Shown here piece after piece: positions 19,796 to 30,446 of a DNA stretch of 37,657 nucleotides. The stretch's first letter is position 1. Each line of letters begins with the position of its first letter. The notes under the pieces are model-generated. The model did no database searches. It was not told the DNA's origin and saw only the letters and a program-made list of their open reading frames with translations. Position numbers and translations under genes: made by a program. This DNA comes from Hysterium pulicare CBS 123377 (taxonomy: Eukaryota; Ascomycota; Dothideomycetes; Hysteriales; Hysteriaceae). The stretch lies in assembly GCA_000467715.1 (NCBI GenBank), contig AJFK01000750.1, forward strand, positions 1-37,657, written 5' to 3'.

Positions 19796-21518
19796 ATGCA
19801 TCCATATACGCTGCTGCTCGCAGGGGTCGGCATTGTTGGTGTCGCCCTGTTCTCCTTTGCGAAAGCCATCTCTCGGAGAAATGCCAAGTACAATCCCAGA
19901 GGGCTACCTGGTCCAGCATTGGTTCCTTGGGTTGGCCGTATACATGATCTTCCCATCAATTACATGTGGTTGAAGTTCAAAGAGTGGGCTGATATGTATG
20001 GTCCCATATACCGAACTAAGATGCTGGGAGCAAATTTCGTTATTATCTCCGATGAGACGATTGCGGAAGAACTGTTGGTCAAGAGAGCAAAGGTATATTC
20101 AGACAGACCGGTAATACGGTCTCTCTTTGATTCAAAGAGCACCCATGGATCAATGGAATACCTTCCGTTGATGGGAAAGAACCGTAAGTCGATAGTGATA
20201 TTTATCGGGATTAGTTACCCTACTAACGTTAATATTAGAGTACTGGGCACGACAACGGAAGTTTACTCACTCCTATCTGACGGAGGCTACCAATGCCCAA
20301 TACTATGGCATTATGGACTTTGAAGTTAAGAGATGGCTTAACATCCTCCTCACCGAACCGGACAATTTCTGCTTCTCTCTGGAAGACATGGCGTCCAAAG
20401 TCATGTGTACTTTGACGTGGGATGATCCGAGCTTTAGTGCATACTGTACAACAAGTGCTTGGGGATTACTGACTCAGATGTCGCCCGCAGGACCCATTAC
20501 CAACGTTCTGACACCATTGTGGCATCTACCACACCTCCTGAACCCATGGAAGATCGCTGAGCGTAAAAGGCACGACGAACAGCAGGCTTGGTGGATGGAG
20601 CGACTGTTGACAGTGAGGCGGAACACAGCGAAGGGCAAACAGCGTGCTTGCTTTACTAAGCAATACCTTGACACGACGAAGACTTCCATTTCCGGAGATT
20701 ATGAGGCGTCATCAGTGATTGGCATGATGGCTCTGGTCGGTATTTTTACGGTAGCTGGTCCACTGTATTACTTCCTGGTCTCCATGGTGCACCATCCGTA
20801 CTGGCTTGCCAAGTGCCAGAGAGAGATTGACGAAGTTTGCAATGGCCGTATGCCGAATTTGAACGATTTTCCCAATCTCCCAATCCTTCGTGCTTGTATC
20901 AAGGAGACAATGCGCTGGAAGCCGAACGTCCCTACAGGTAAGTTCCTAAAGAAGGCTATCAAATGGTCATTACTTACCGATCTCCCAGGTGTCGCTCACG
21001 AGTGCGAGGCCGACGATTACTACAGAGGTTACTTCATTCCCAAGGGAACTCGAATCCTTCCTCTGGATTGGGCGTTCCTCCGCAACCCCGTAAAGTACCC
21101 AGATCCAGACAATTTTCGTCCAGAGAGGTGGCTCGAGTCAAGCTGGCCCACTTACCAAGGACCGCTTACCAAATATCCCACGATTAAAGGAATGACATCC
21201 TTCGGCTGGGGTCAACGTCAGTGTCTCGGCATGTCCATCACCCAAGATGAACTGCTCCTCGCGTGTGGAGGTCTTGCATGGGCTTTCAACTTGAAGCATA
21301 AGGTCGATCCGGTTACTGGCCAAGAGATCGATGTTCCATTGAACAAGTCCAATTCATTGCTCATTGTCAAGCCGGATCCGTTTCAGATGGCATTTGAGCC
21401 AAGAAGCGAGAGACGCAAGATTGAAGTTATCGAGCAGTGGAAGATCGCAGAAGCGAAGGATGTTAAAGAACGAGCAGACTTTTTGGCAAGGGCGGACAGC
21501 ATTCTCTCGCTATCATAG
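19796..21518 (+). CDS. Cytochrome P450 monooxygenase
   Basis: Three exons, 19796-20183, 20239-20937 and 20989-21518 (introns 55 and 51 nt), encoding 538 aa. Residues about 5-25 form the N-terminal membrane anchor, followed by the Pro-rich hinge GLPGPALVPWVG. The K-helix ExxR is E352-R355 (KETMRW), the PERF-like motif is FRPERW (405-410), and the haem loop is FGWGQRQCLG with Cys441 as the iron ligand. The I-helix reads FTVAGPLYYF, without the usual acid-Thr pair after AG. Intron 2 is 51 nt and has no in-frame stop, so unspliced RNA would add 17 residues. Removal is favoured by clean GTAAGT/CCCAG sites and by the continuous NVPTGVAHECEADD reading. An in-frame Met at 19553 is not used because the membrane anchor begins at 19796. 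Substrate unknown; family-level resemblance is to mould secondary-metabolism P450s. Confidence 0.92.
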
Positions 21519-24500
21519 GGGTGGGTGTGGTGCGCCGCCAAGGTGATGGTTGCTATGGTTGACTTCACGGTCGGTCAGGATTCCTGTCGCTTTTTTCTCA
21601 TGTGTTCAGTAGGGGACGGTTGGCGCGTTGGTTTAATTGAGCGTTGAGCTTCTTTGTTAATATATCCAGATAGATAATAATCTATAAGTTCGAAACCAAG
21701 TCAAGATTTGGAAATCCTAGGTGTTTATGTGTCTTTCTTGCCGGAAGACGTGGTTTTGAAGCCCGTAACTCAAGGTATTCGTGGTGCTCATATCGTTAGG
21801 GAATTGAGGTATTGCACTGCTCATCCGTGACCTGTCTTTGACGCGTCATTGTACCCTCAAGGATAATGTCGTGGATGCGCAATGAGGAGAGCCGGCCTCT
21901 GCACAACGAAACGTCGAAACAACAGCGCGATCGCATGATCAATCACTGCTCACATAGACGATAATTGCTGCCAGCGTGACAATCATCGCATGTTGAAGGA
22001 TTCGTGGGATGAAGGAGCACGAGTTCAAATCTCGCCATCGGTGGGCGCCGAAAGACGCTACACCACTCTAAGCGGGCACGTGCTGACCTCGTTTTCAATT
22101 CGCCACGTGATGGTATCTCTATACATCTAAATCCACTATCAAATCGTTCACCGCTCCATCCTCAGCCGTATTCCTTGCATACAACCAGCCAAAAGTTCCA
22201 TGCATCATTGGTCGTAGCTGGAATCTGACAAACAGCAGCCGCTAGTCCAGCCTGCGCAATCGACTCCCAAGTGCGTTCCCGTCAATACGGATTGTCACAC
22301 GAGAATTCGTAAAATGCGCACAGTGCCTATTCAAGTATCCGATGCGTGGTCGCATTGCACAGTACCGACGCCCCACCGCTACATCTACGATCTGACTTTC
22401 GTAAGCATGTCGCCAGATATAGAAGAGACTAGGTGTCCTGCTACGACGACTCCATTCCATTCAGCACAGCCAGCCACAAGGTGGCTATGAGTCCTTAGCG
22501 AGCCACGAAGATTCCATGAATATCCATACATTTTGCAGGAATCTGATAATCAGCTTAGAGTCTATATTCAAAACTCATTACTTTTTGCAGCTGTCAGAAA
22601 TAACGTAAGAAAGTAGGAGAGAACATCTCGGCCGAAGATCTCACTCACTTACCGTGCCGCATACCCTTTCCTCTTTCGCTCCCGATAACGCCCCGATTAG
22701 CCCACCGCTAGATGCCAAGCCGGGTCTGCCCGGCTCGGAACCAGCGAAATGCAAAGCGCCAGCAGAGTTAGTGAGAGAATAATGTTAAGTAAGTATGCAG
22801 GACAACGTCACTCTTACTGTACCTTCCGACTCTCTCGCGTGATAGTTTCTTTGCGTGGGATGGCTATGTGACTGCGAGAATGATGGATTGAGTAGGTGCA
22901 CTAGTACTACGTATACTGGTAGGATGGAAGCCTAGGGTACCGGATATGTAGGATGATGGAGGTTAGGGTATGCATGCATAGTTCCAGATAGATTAGTTGA
23001 CTTTCTTGTTTTGCTCTGCTCGGGAACAATGCAGGACCGACCTTGCGGAAAGACGGGAGGGAAGGTGGAGCGGATTTCGGATGCAGCGTGATGTATCTGA
23101 TGTACCTGCGTTGATCCTTCTAGACGTCGGGTGATAGAAAATTGGTTGCGGGGAAGTCGTGGATATGCCAAAGGAATTACCTCTTTCTTGACACGGTGCA
23201 GCTGCGGAAGTGCCATTGGCAATGCTGTAAGGATTATGTGGACCCTAGGGCTGAAAGGTGACCGGGGTAACTCAACGCAAAATCAAAGCAGCACCGTTAC
23301 ATCATTCAATGAAATCAACCATGAATGAGAGCTTTAAATATAATAACCGCTTACGCGTGGTTGAGCTTAATCAAACTCTTCTTCAAGATGACGGGGGTGA
23401 TAAAGTGTGGTGATATTAGGAGAATAGCGAAGATCAATGTGAAAATGGGGAAGTGAGATGCGATGGCGAGGCTAATCTGTGCTTTAAACAGTAGTCCGGA
23501 TTTATGAGAATCATACTCTGTAGGGCTGTAGATGTCTTGCAGGAAAGGTTTGGACGATCGTGAGAGAATAGGTAATTCCAGCATGGGACTTTTTCTTTGC
23601 TAGGGACTGCTCATCCAAACTGTGGGGTATGTAATGTATATTTCGTGGACATCGTTTCGATAGGTCCAGGTGCATGGGGTAGGCTTCTACTTCCTTAGGG
23701 TCAAATCATTTCTCCTGAAGCGTCGTCCTTCGAATACTAAACGGAGGGCTTATTAACTTGGAAAATGTATCCTCATGGTAGTCTCCATTGGTGATAATCT
23801 TTTCGATATGAAGTCATATCGTAAGTAAAATTTAGGATGTTCATATTGTGCGCCGCGCCTGTGCGGGCTTGTAGGGTTATCACAACGTATGATCAAATGG
23901 TTGCCTACGCAGGCTCAAACCAATAGCGAGTATCTAGGGTGGATCGTCATCGTGGCCATCGAGAGCATGGAGGAAATGAGTAATCCTTCCTCATCTGTAC
24001 TGCTAATACTCAGTATAGAAGATTCGGGCGACTCGACACTTGGTGGTGGAATATAACCCGACGTATGGAATGCGGCAAAAACTTACAATTCACGCATTGC
24101 TTAACTTCTGAGTTTGTCTGGGCCTTCTCGAGACTTCGCGATAGCTGCATAAAATAGCCAATCTGGCTCCTCTGCGATGGGATTGGTAGGCAGGAACCAA
24201 TAGAACGGGTTGGTTCGGATTTATATCCCTAAGCATTAAGAAGCGCGTGACGAGTTGAAGAGTCTCGAGTACATATGCCAGTGGCGGGTTGGCCACAGGA
24301 TTTTGAAGGTGTTGAAGGTGTTTCCATGCGTACTCCGGGCCATGGTCGCCAGTCACATCGTTGATGGTTGCCTAGAGCACCACCCAAGGTCTGAACTAAG
24401 AAGAGATCCATCGTAACCAATACAGTTCCCCACAGATTACCATGAGAGACTCCACTTGAAGGTTTAAAATGGAAGATCTGAGAGAGTCAGATCGTTACCA

Positions 24501-26942
24501 TCCACGCTCGAGTTATGGCTTACTGGAGGGAAGATGTTGATCGGTCAAATTTTATGATGAGGGGTTATGCAGCACTGCGCCCATGACGATGCGCAAGTTG
24601 AAACGAGGTGGCCGCCACAACGTTCGAATGATGCTCTGGCCGCATGTCCCCGTGGCACCAGAGGTCTTGACAGCTTCACATCGAGTAAAATCCGACTTCC
24701 CTCTATGGACTCCGAGGGCAAAACAAGTATGGCTATCGGAAGAATCTGTATGGTTGGAACCGTTCAATCAGCGGAGCTTCAGGTGATGCAATCTCTGCCG
24801 ATTGCGACGAAAAGGTTCAAGCGGCCCCATGGGTCTCCCAAAACTTTCCAGAACTCGCTTCAGCTCCGTCTCATCCTAAACGTCAATAGAGCCACAAATG
24901 CCGTGGGGGACTGAGTCCATCTGCAATGACAAGGGTATGTATGACGGGAAGGCGGGTGATGTGGACCTTCAGTGATCTTCAGGTTCTAGAAAAACTCGAA
25001 GTTGAGACGGAGATCGAGCCAGGAACAGGACAGAAAAGAAAGATTTTGACGCCATAGCTGCTATCAAACGTGTTCTGTCGGTGTTGGTTTGGCGTATAAC
25101 CGTCGCGTGTGAAATATGAAGTTCACCACGTTCCTCGCCATGATTGGTCCAAACATTGAACAACTGCGAAAACAGAGATGAGGGCAAATGAACTCATTAT
25201 TGGAGGCTTGGAAAGGAGTATTTTTCAACAGAAAGCAGTTCGTGAGGCATACATCGATGCAATCGGATACATTTCTGGAAGGAACGCTTCGCGTGAAGCG
25301 CAACAATGCCGAAGCCAGCCCATAAGGCTATCATGCGAATCGGACCAGAAGGATAGACCAATGGTGAAGGACAGATTGAGCCTTACCAGAATAGCATATT
25401 AACTCGAGAGTCAGTCTGCCATGCGGAGATATTGAATGCGTTGTGCCTTCTTCAGGCTCAATCGGCATGCTCCCCACATCCGTGGAGGTGTTGGTTTAGG
25501 CAATCTCACCAAGGAGGTTCTCAAACCCAAACCAGAGGCGGAGCTCGGAGAGTGATACACGAATCCCCCTTGCTTTGAAAAGGGCAGCCTACGGAATCGA
25601 TGAAGTAACTGCAGGGCGGCACAGAGCCTTGTAATAAAGTTGTTGTTGGCAAGGCGATATTGTGATTGTGGTGCATGAAGGCATCTAAAATGATTGTCGT
25701 CCCAGCCACAGAAGAATGAGGCTGACAGGGCACCAAAAACGGTCGCCTGCCAGCGCACGAGACGCCCCACACAAGGTTCATCGTCCTCCAAACCCGATCT
25801 ATTGCCTTGTATCTCGACACGACGGTGTTGCTGTACCAGTCATAATATGGACTGCAATAGAGTGACGTACTCGTGTCTCCGATTGCGCTTTGCGATACCT
25901 TACTCAAACACGATCAGCAGACAAGACTGATAATGGTCAAAAACGAACGGGCACGTGGGAAGTGCGAGGAATGGCGCACAGCGGGAGGAGGCGCTTAGTA
26001 CCAGAACGGAATCGGGAGACCAACAGGTTCTCCCGCTGGTGTCCTAAAGTAGTTCTTGATGCCTTATGGTTAGATATGGCTAGAAGCATGTGGTCCTTCG
26101 CTGAGCGAAACTCTTCAGAGCCGCCCTGTATCTCTTGCTGCTATGTTTGGAGTGTGATGAGAACGCAAAGCTGTCGATTCAGCCGTGGCTTATACTTTTG
26201 TCGGCGCTGCTGAAGGACGTCTTCTGCGTCCCCGCCAAAGCCTCAGACGGTTGTTTCCAGCGGATGCATGCACATGGGCATATTCGATGTGAAGGATGGG
26301 GAGGATGAGTGAGCGATGGAGGGTCTGGGTGGCGAATGATTCGCCCTCGTCGCGCTGACTTCTGGCAGCCTGCACGGGATCGGGCAAGTCATCGGAGGCT
26401 GGGTGAGGCACTATGGCTTCTCTGCATTCAGGGCGTTCCTATTCGTAGCGGCGTCAGCGTGGGTGGCACAGCCAAGGGCATCTTGACTGCATGGGGAGAG
26501 TGTCTTACCACCGGGGGAAGACGATGCGATGAATCGGAGGCGCGAGAGGTTGCGAGGTGCACTGGCAGCACTGCTCGTCTTGGGTCTCGCCCATCCCACA
26601 CCATCGTTAAATCCCATTTTCCATCCCACATGCAACCAGCGCACCCGCCAATACCATCCTCTTTGCGCGTCGTCTTTTTGCAGCCGTTGCCGCGAAAATT
26701 CTGTCGCCTGCTTCCACCCCATTCATACATATCTCCCGCCTCGGGCGAGCATCCCAACCTCGTCCGATCATTCGGTTGCATTTCGGAGTCCTTCGTTGAT
26801 ACATATACCCTCCCCCATTGAGACAACCTCCGCTCTCCGATGGATGCATAGCATATCTGATCGATTCTTCCTACCAGCATTATTGTAATAATCTTTCCTT
26901 CCCTGCCGATTTTGTCCCTCCTTCCCACACATCCTCAACACC
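21519..26942. other. Gene-poor region of 5.4 kb
   Basis: No gene I can support. Points seen: a hairpin at 22718-22735; a 39-codon protein-like minus fragment at 22162-22281 (containing TWESIAQAGLAAAV and DAWNFWLVVCKEYG) bounded by stops; a 77-codon minus frame at 23351-23584 with one hydrophobic segment (IFTLIFAILLI); and overlapping minus frames at 24090-24420 and 25411-25907 with no domain. The last few hundred bases (about 26600-26940) are C/T-rich and probably form the leader of the next gene. Diverged or decayed genes are likely, but none can be named. Confidence 0.5.
22718..22735. other. Perfect 7-bp inverted repeat with 4-base loop
   Basis: AGCCGGG, loop TCTG, CCCGGCT. It is a GC-rich hairpin in otherwise non-coding sequence, with no T-run after it. 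Role unknown; may be chance. Confidence 0.4.
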
Positions 26943-28306
26943 ATGTCCCGAGCTGTGCATTGGCCACAGAACGAGAACAGCAGTACAACCTCTTCAGCAC
27001 GAAGCAACAGTTACGATTCATATCAATCGCAAGACACCGCACCAACAGAATACAGCTACAGGCCTGCCCTCCCCCAGCATGTTAGCTGCCGTGGGCGAGT
27101 GGAAGGACGGACTGACGTTTGCCCCTCTCGAGCTTCCGTCGACACGTATGCTTCGACTTCAGAGGAGGATCTGGCCGACGACTTAGACGACTGGCCAGAG
27201 TACGACGTGCCTCAGTATACCCACGAAGTCTTCCAGACCGACGCCATCCCCACTACACCTCGAGACTTCGCAGACCTCTTCCCCACCAGCAAACGAATAT
27301 CCATCCGACATGACGACGCTACAATTGATGGGAACATGAACCTAAGGGTGGACACCCAAATCGAAGGGAGACACGGCAAGAAGCAGAATTGCACCCTTTT
27401 CCATCTTCGCATGCACGACCTACGCTCGCGCGAGTTCTCTCTCCGAAGGTACTGCAGAGAGTCCGGTCGAGAGGTCTGTCATTCGATCCGGAAATACCAG
27501 AAACCCCCATCTGAGAAACGTCCGGTCTTGCAGCGCGCAAGCACCGCTCTCGCCACTCTCAGGCACAAACCAGAGAGCAGACCGACCACCTCAGCGGGCC
27601 TGAAGCGTTCTGACTCTGGTTATGAATCCATGCAGGGCTTTGGCGAGGATGACTCACGTCCGAAGTCCGCTGGCTACGCCAAGGGTCGTGCGTTGATGCC
27701 CACTAACACCATCAAGCTGGAATTCTCCAACTATGCACATCTTGACGTCAAGCGACGTGGCGCCAAATCCAGCAAGCGGTACTCTTTTGAGTATTGGGGC
27801 AACAATTATTCCTGGAAGCGGGTTGTGAAGAAGGATAATGACCATGAAAGCGTGTCATATTATCTTGTCTGCGCAGATAACGAGAAACCGCTTGCCCACA
27901 TCAGTCCCGTGCGATTGACTCATGATCAAATGCATGAGGAGGCTGCAAGAGGTGGTTGGATTCCTCCATGTTACATGCGAATTACCGACGACAAGGTTCT
28001 GAATGCCACGACTGACATTTCCGAGTGAGTACAGACGTGGGCACATTTACAGGGATTGCAGCTAATGACCCGAACAGCGTCGTCGTTGCATCTGGTCTAA
28101 TGGCACTTGTCGACGATTGTATCAAGAGACGCTTTCATACCAAGCAAAGCACTCAACTTCACCTACCGCTAATGCGCAATTCGTCCTTCAAATTGAACAT
28201 GGAGTACGTTGGTCCGAAGCGGCTTATCGGTGAAGTCTTCAATCGTGGTGCCCGAAACGGGCCCACAAGTAAACCTCCGACAGCATTACGTCGGATGTCA
28301 GATTGA
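26943..28306 (+). CDS. Conserved fungal protein of unknown function
   Basis: Two exons, 26943-28024 and 28078-28306, with a 53-nt intron (GTGAGT ... ACAG), encoding about 436 aa. The N-terminus is Ser/Thr/Tyr-rich and likely disordered. Then come a DDLDDWPEYDVPQ patch and a block reading ISIRHDDATIDGNMNLRVDT. A LFHLRMHDLRSREFSLRRYC segment follows, then a Ser/Arg-rich linker. The C-terminal part contains IKLEFSNYAHLDVKRRGAK, a FEYWGNNYSWKR strand pair, and VVVASGLMALVDDCIKRRFH. I recognise it only as resembling a hypothetical protein family common in moulds; no catalytic motif is visible. Residues about 44-63 are probably read in the wrong frame: the +1 frame there (27061-27130) gives SMLAAVGEWKDG and FAPLELPS, which look like real protein. 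The frame then returns at a GTCGACACG site. See the finding on compensated frameshifts. Confidence 0.75.
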
Positions 28307-29906
28307 AGATGGCACGCAACCCACTGAATTGGATCATTTGTGGTTCCATTTCGTAGCGCTCAGACCCACTGGGCGGAAAATTGCATTCGATTCTCGTACA
28401 TATCTTCAATTCTGGCTTTTGTGAGAAGTCACACTCACGTCGCTGGGATATACAGCTGCGGCTTTCCGTAGTGCTCGTATACAAAATGTTCCTAAACTTG
28501 GTCTTCTCTCATGCCTACATAAGCATTTAGCACAGGAGCAGTGGCGTTCCGGGGTTTGGATCTGCATAGCGCCCGGATTGGGCTGGAGCTGTTTGCTGAT
28601 TCTTTCGTTACTCTGAAATGTCTGGGGTTAGGATTGTAAAACTGGAACAGCTTGGTACTGTACATTGCAGAGGTGGTTTGGGTATTCGGCACCTTTGTTC
28701 CGTTCAGTCTTCACTTGGTACATATATCAAGATTACTGCCATGAGTGATGAATAAATCTATTCTCGGTTCAAATTACATTTGATACGCTGGCTAGCTAAG
28801 TCATGTTGATGAAACAGAGCGTGGAATACGACATATTGCTCAAACGTGCTGACCCCTGCCTATGGGAAATCCGATGAGAATCCTTCACCCCAATATTTCC
28901 TCACGTCGTAGCTGGACCCTTCTCACGCCACGCTGCCGGTGGCCGCCTGCTGAGCAACATGTCAAACACGGTGTGAACGTGCAGTATAAGGAGACACTGT
29001 AGGTACCCGTACGCATCACAACAGCCATCCTTGCACCTGTGCTGTTGTTCACATTCTCTGCGCCAAGGCTGTCGTCACGGCTTCGCTCCCCTCTTTTCTG
29101 CCGGCCCGCATGTCGGCCTTCTCTGCAACTACCTTCACCCCGTTGCCTCCAAAAGCATAGCGCTGCCGTAATTCTTGCAGAGATCGACTTGTCTACCTCG
29201 GAAAGTCTAGATCAATAATGACTTAGGCACAAGACACGTCGAACTCTACACACGCTGGCAGGGTGGCCAACTCACCACGCATGATGGTTAACAGGTCTTG
29301 GTGGTGGTCAATCTGCTCTTGTTTCCCTGAGACTCTTCCATGCTAATCGCACTCAACCACGACGCAGTCTAATTTGAGCAGGGCCTCCTGCCAGCGCTCC
29401 GTCGGCCTACGTTCCTAGGCTGCTGCAACTTTCCACGGGTCCAGGGTCCGGCTCGCTGCCATTTGCCGTCGAAGACCCATTAATTGCAGGCTTCGCAGAC
29501 GACTGACGATGCAATACATGACATGTTGGCAAAATTGGATCAGCTAGAAACGGGCCGGCCCACCATCCATACATCCCCATCCCACAGCATTGGGTCTTGC
29601 GATGCGAACTCTACGTCGTGTAAATCCCAGAGGCTACTTCACAGACAGCACAACCTGCCACTTCCGTGCACGCGGCCTTCTGACTCCGGCAACCTACAGC
29701 GTACAACAGCTGGTTTCAGCATGCCCTATGAGACGGGTTGCCTGTTAGCTCTATAAGTATCTCCCCTTTTCAAGGCCGATCCTTTAGCTGTACATTCAAT
29801 CCTCATTCAATTGATCACTATTGGTCTAATTGCGTTCTTCGGCTTTCCTGCATTCTCTTTCCAATCATCCTTGATTTTCAAGTATTATTACGCCGACATC
29901 ATTATC
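28307..29906. other. Intergenic, with leader of the dsRNA-binding-fold gene
   Basis: No gene supported up to about 29480. A 90-codon plus frame at 29484-29756 has no recognisable content. A TATA-like CTATAAGTATC occurs at about 29750 and is followed by T/C-rich sequence up to the start codon at 29907, which fits a core promoter and 5' UTR of the next gene. Confidence 0.45.
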
Positions 29907-30446
29907 ATGGCTTCTCGTCCGAATAACTGGCAGGAGCGACTGAAAGGTGCTTCCCCGTCGAAATATATCTTTGGTTGACTGCTGCGCGGCAGGCTAAGCA
30001 ATCTTCAGATCACTGCAGCGCCGCTCGCATAGAACAACCGAGATGGCAGGACGTCTCTGACCGTCGAGGTAAGCCTTCCGGATAGTTTTGACAGATATTG
30101 TGCTATATTTTGCACTTCACAGCTTCAGGTGTTTTGTTCCTGTCACCGTCTTCATCCACAATCTCTTGTCGAGGATTTTCGACAGATCTTATCAAATAAC
30201 TGCGAAAACATGCAATCACAATGTATACCCTACCATTCTGATCATTAACGTTGAAACACAGGAGGTCGTACCGCCTGGTCTAGCATTGTAGTAGTCGAAG
30301 GCCGCCAAATTCCTGCACGTTATTGGTACGACGGTGCATACGTCGAACAAGCACGCGAGGATGCCGCTGAGCGTGCCCTTCAATACCTTGGCGCAGCTCC
30401 GGCGACTACCAACTACGAACAGCGCGCATACACTGTCAGCTCATAA
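29907..30446 (+). CDS. Small stand-alone dsRNA-binding-fold (DRBM-like) protein
   Basis: Three exons: 29907-29946, 30009-30068 and 30262-30446 (introns 62 and 193 nt), encoding 94 aa. No single open frame reveals it. The spliced protein has the alpha-beta-beta-beta-alpha order of a dsRNA-binding domain: helix 1 NNWQERLKDHCSAARI, strands RWQDVSDR, TAWSSIVVVEG and PARYWYDGAY, then helix 2 VEQAREDAAERALQYLG ending in the AL-x-x-L signature. Only a short tail follows, so the domain is the whole protein. The Lys-Lys-x-x-Lys motif that starts helix 2 and grips RNA phosphates in classical domains is absent (the sequence is QARED). It may bind RNA weakly or serve as a protein-protein module. Intron 1 has a weak donor (GTGCTT) but a good branch and acceptor; intron 2 is GTAAGC...ACAG. 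Confidence 0.75.

Noticed and set aside
22010-22050. tRNA T-arm-like sequence GAGTTCAAATCTCGCC
   Set aside because: No matching acceptor stem, D-arm or anticodon arm can be drawn around it at the right distance.
25411-25907. Two overlapping minus frames of about 127 codons
   Set aside because: Both open over the same stretch without recognisable content; I looked for a heterokaryon-incompatibility motif and did not find one.
26428-26928. 166-codon minus-strand frame, with overlapping plus frames
   Set aside because: It lies in the C/T-rich promoter and leader of the 26.9-kb gene, several frames are open at once, and no domain is seen.
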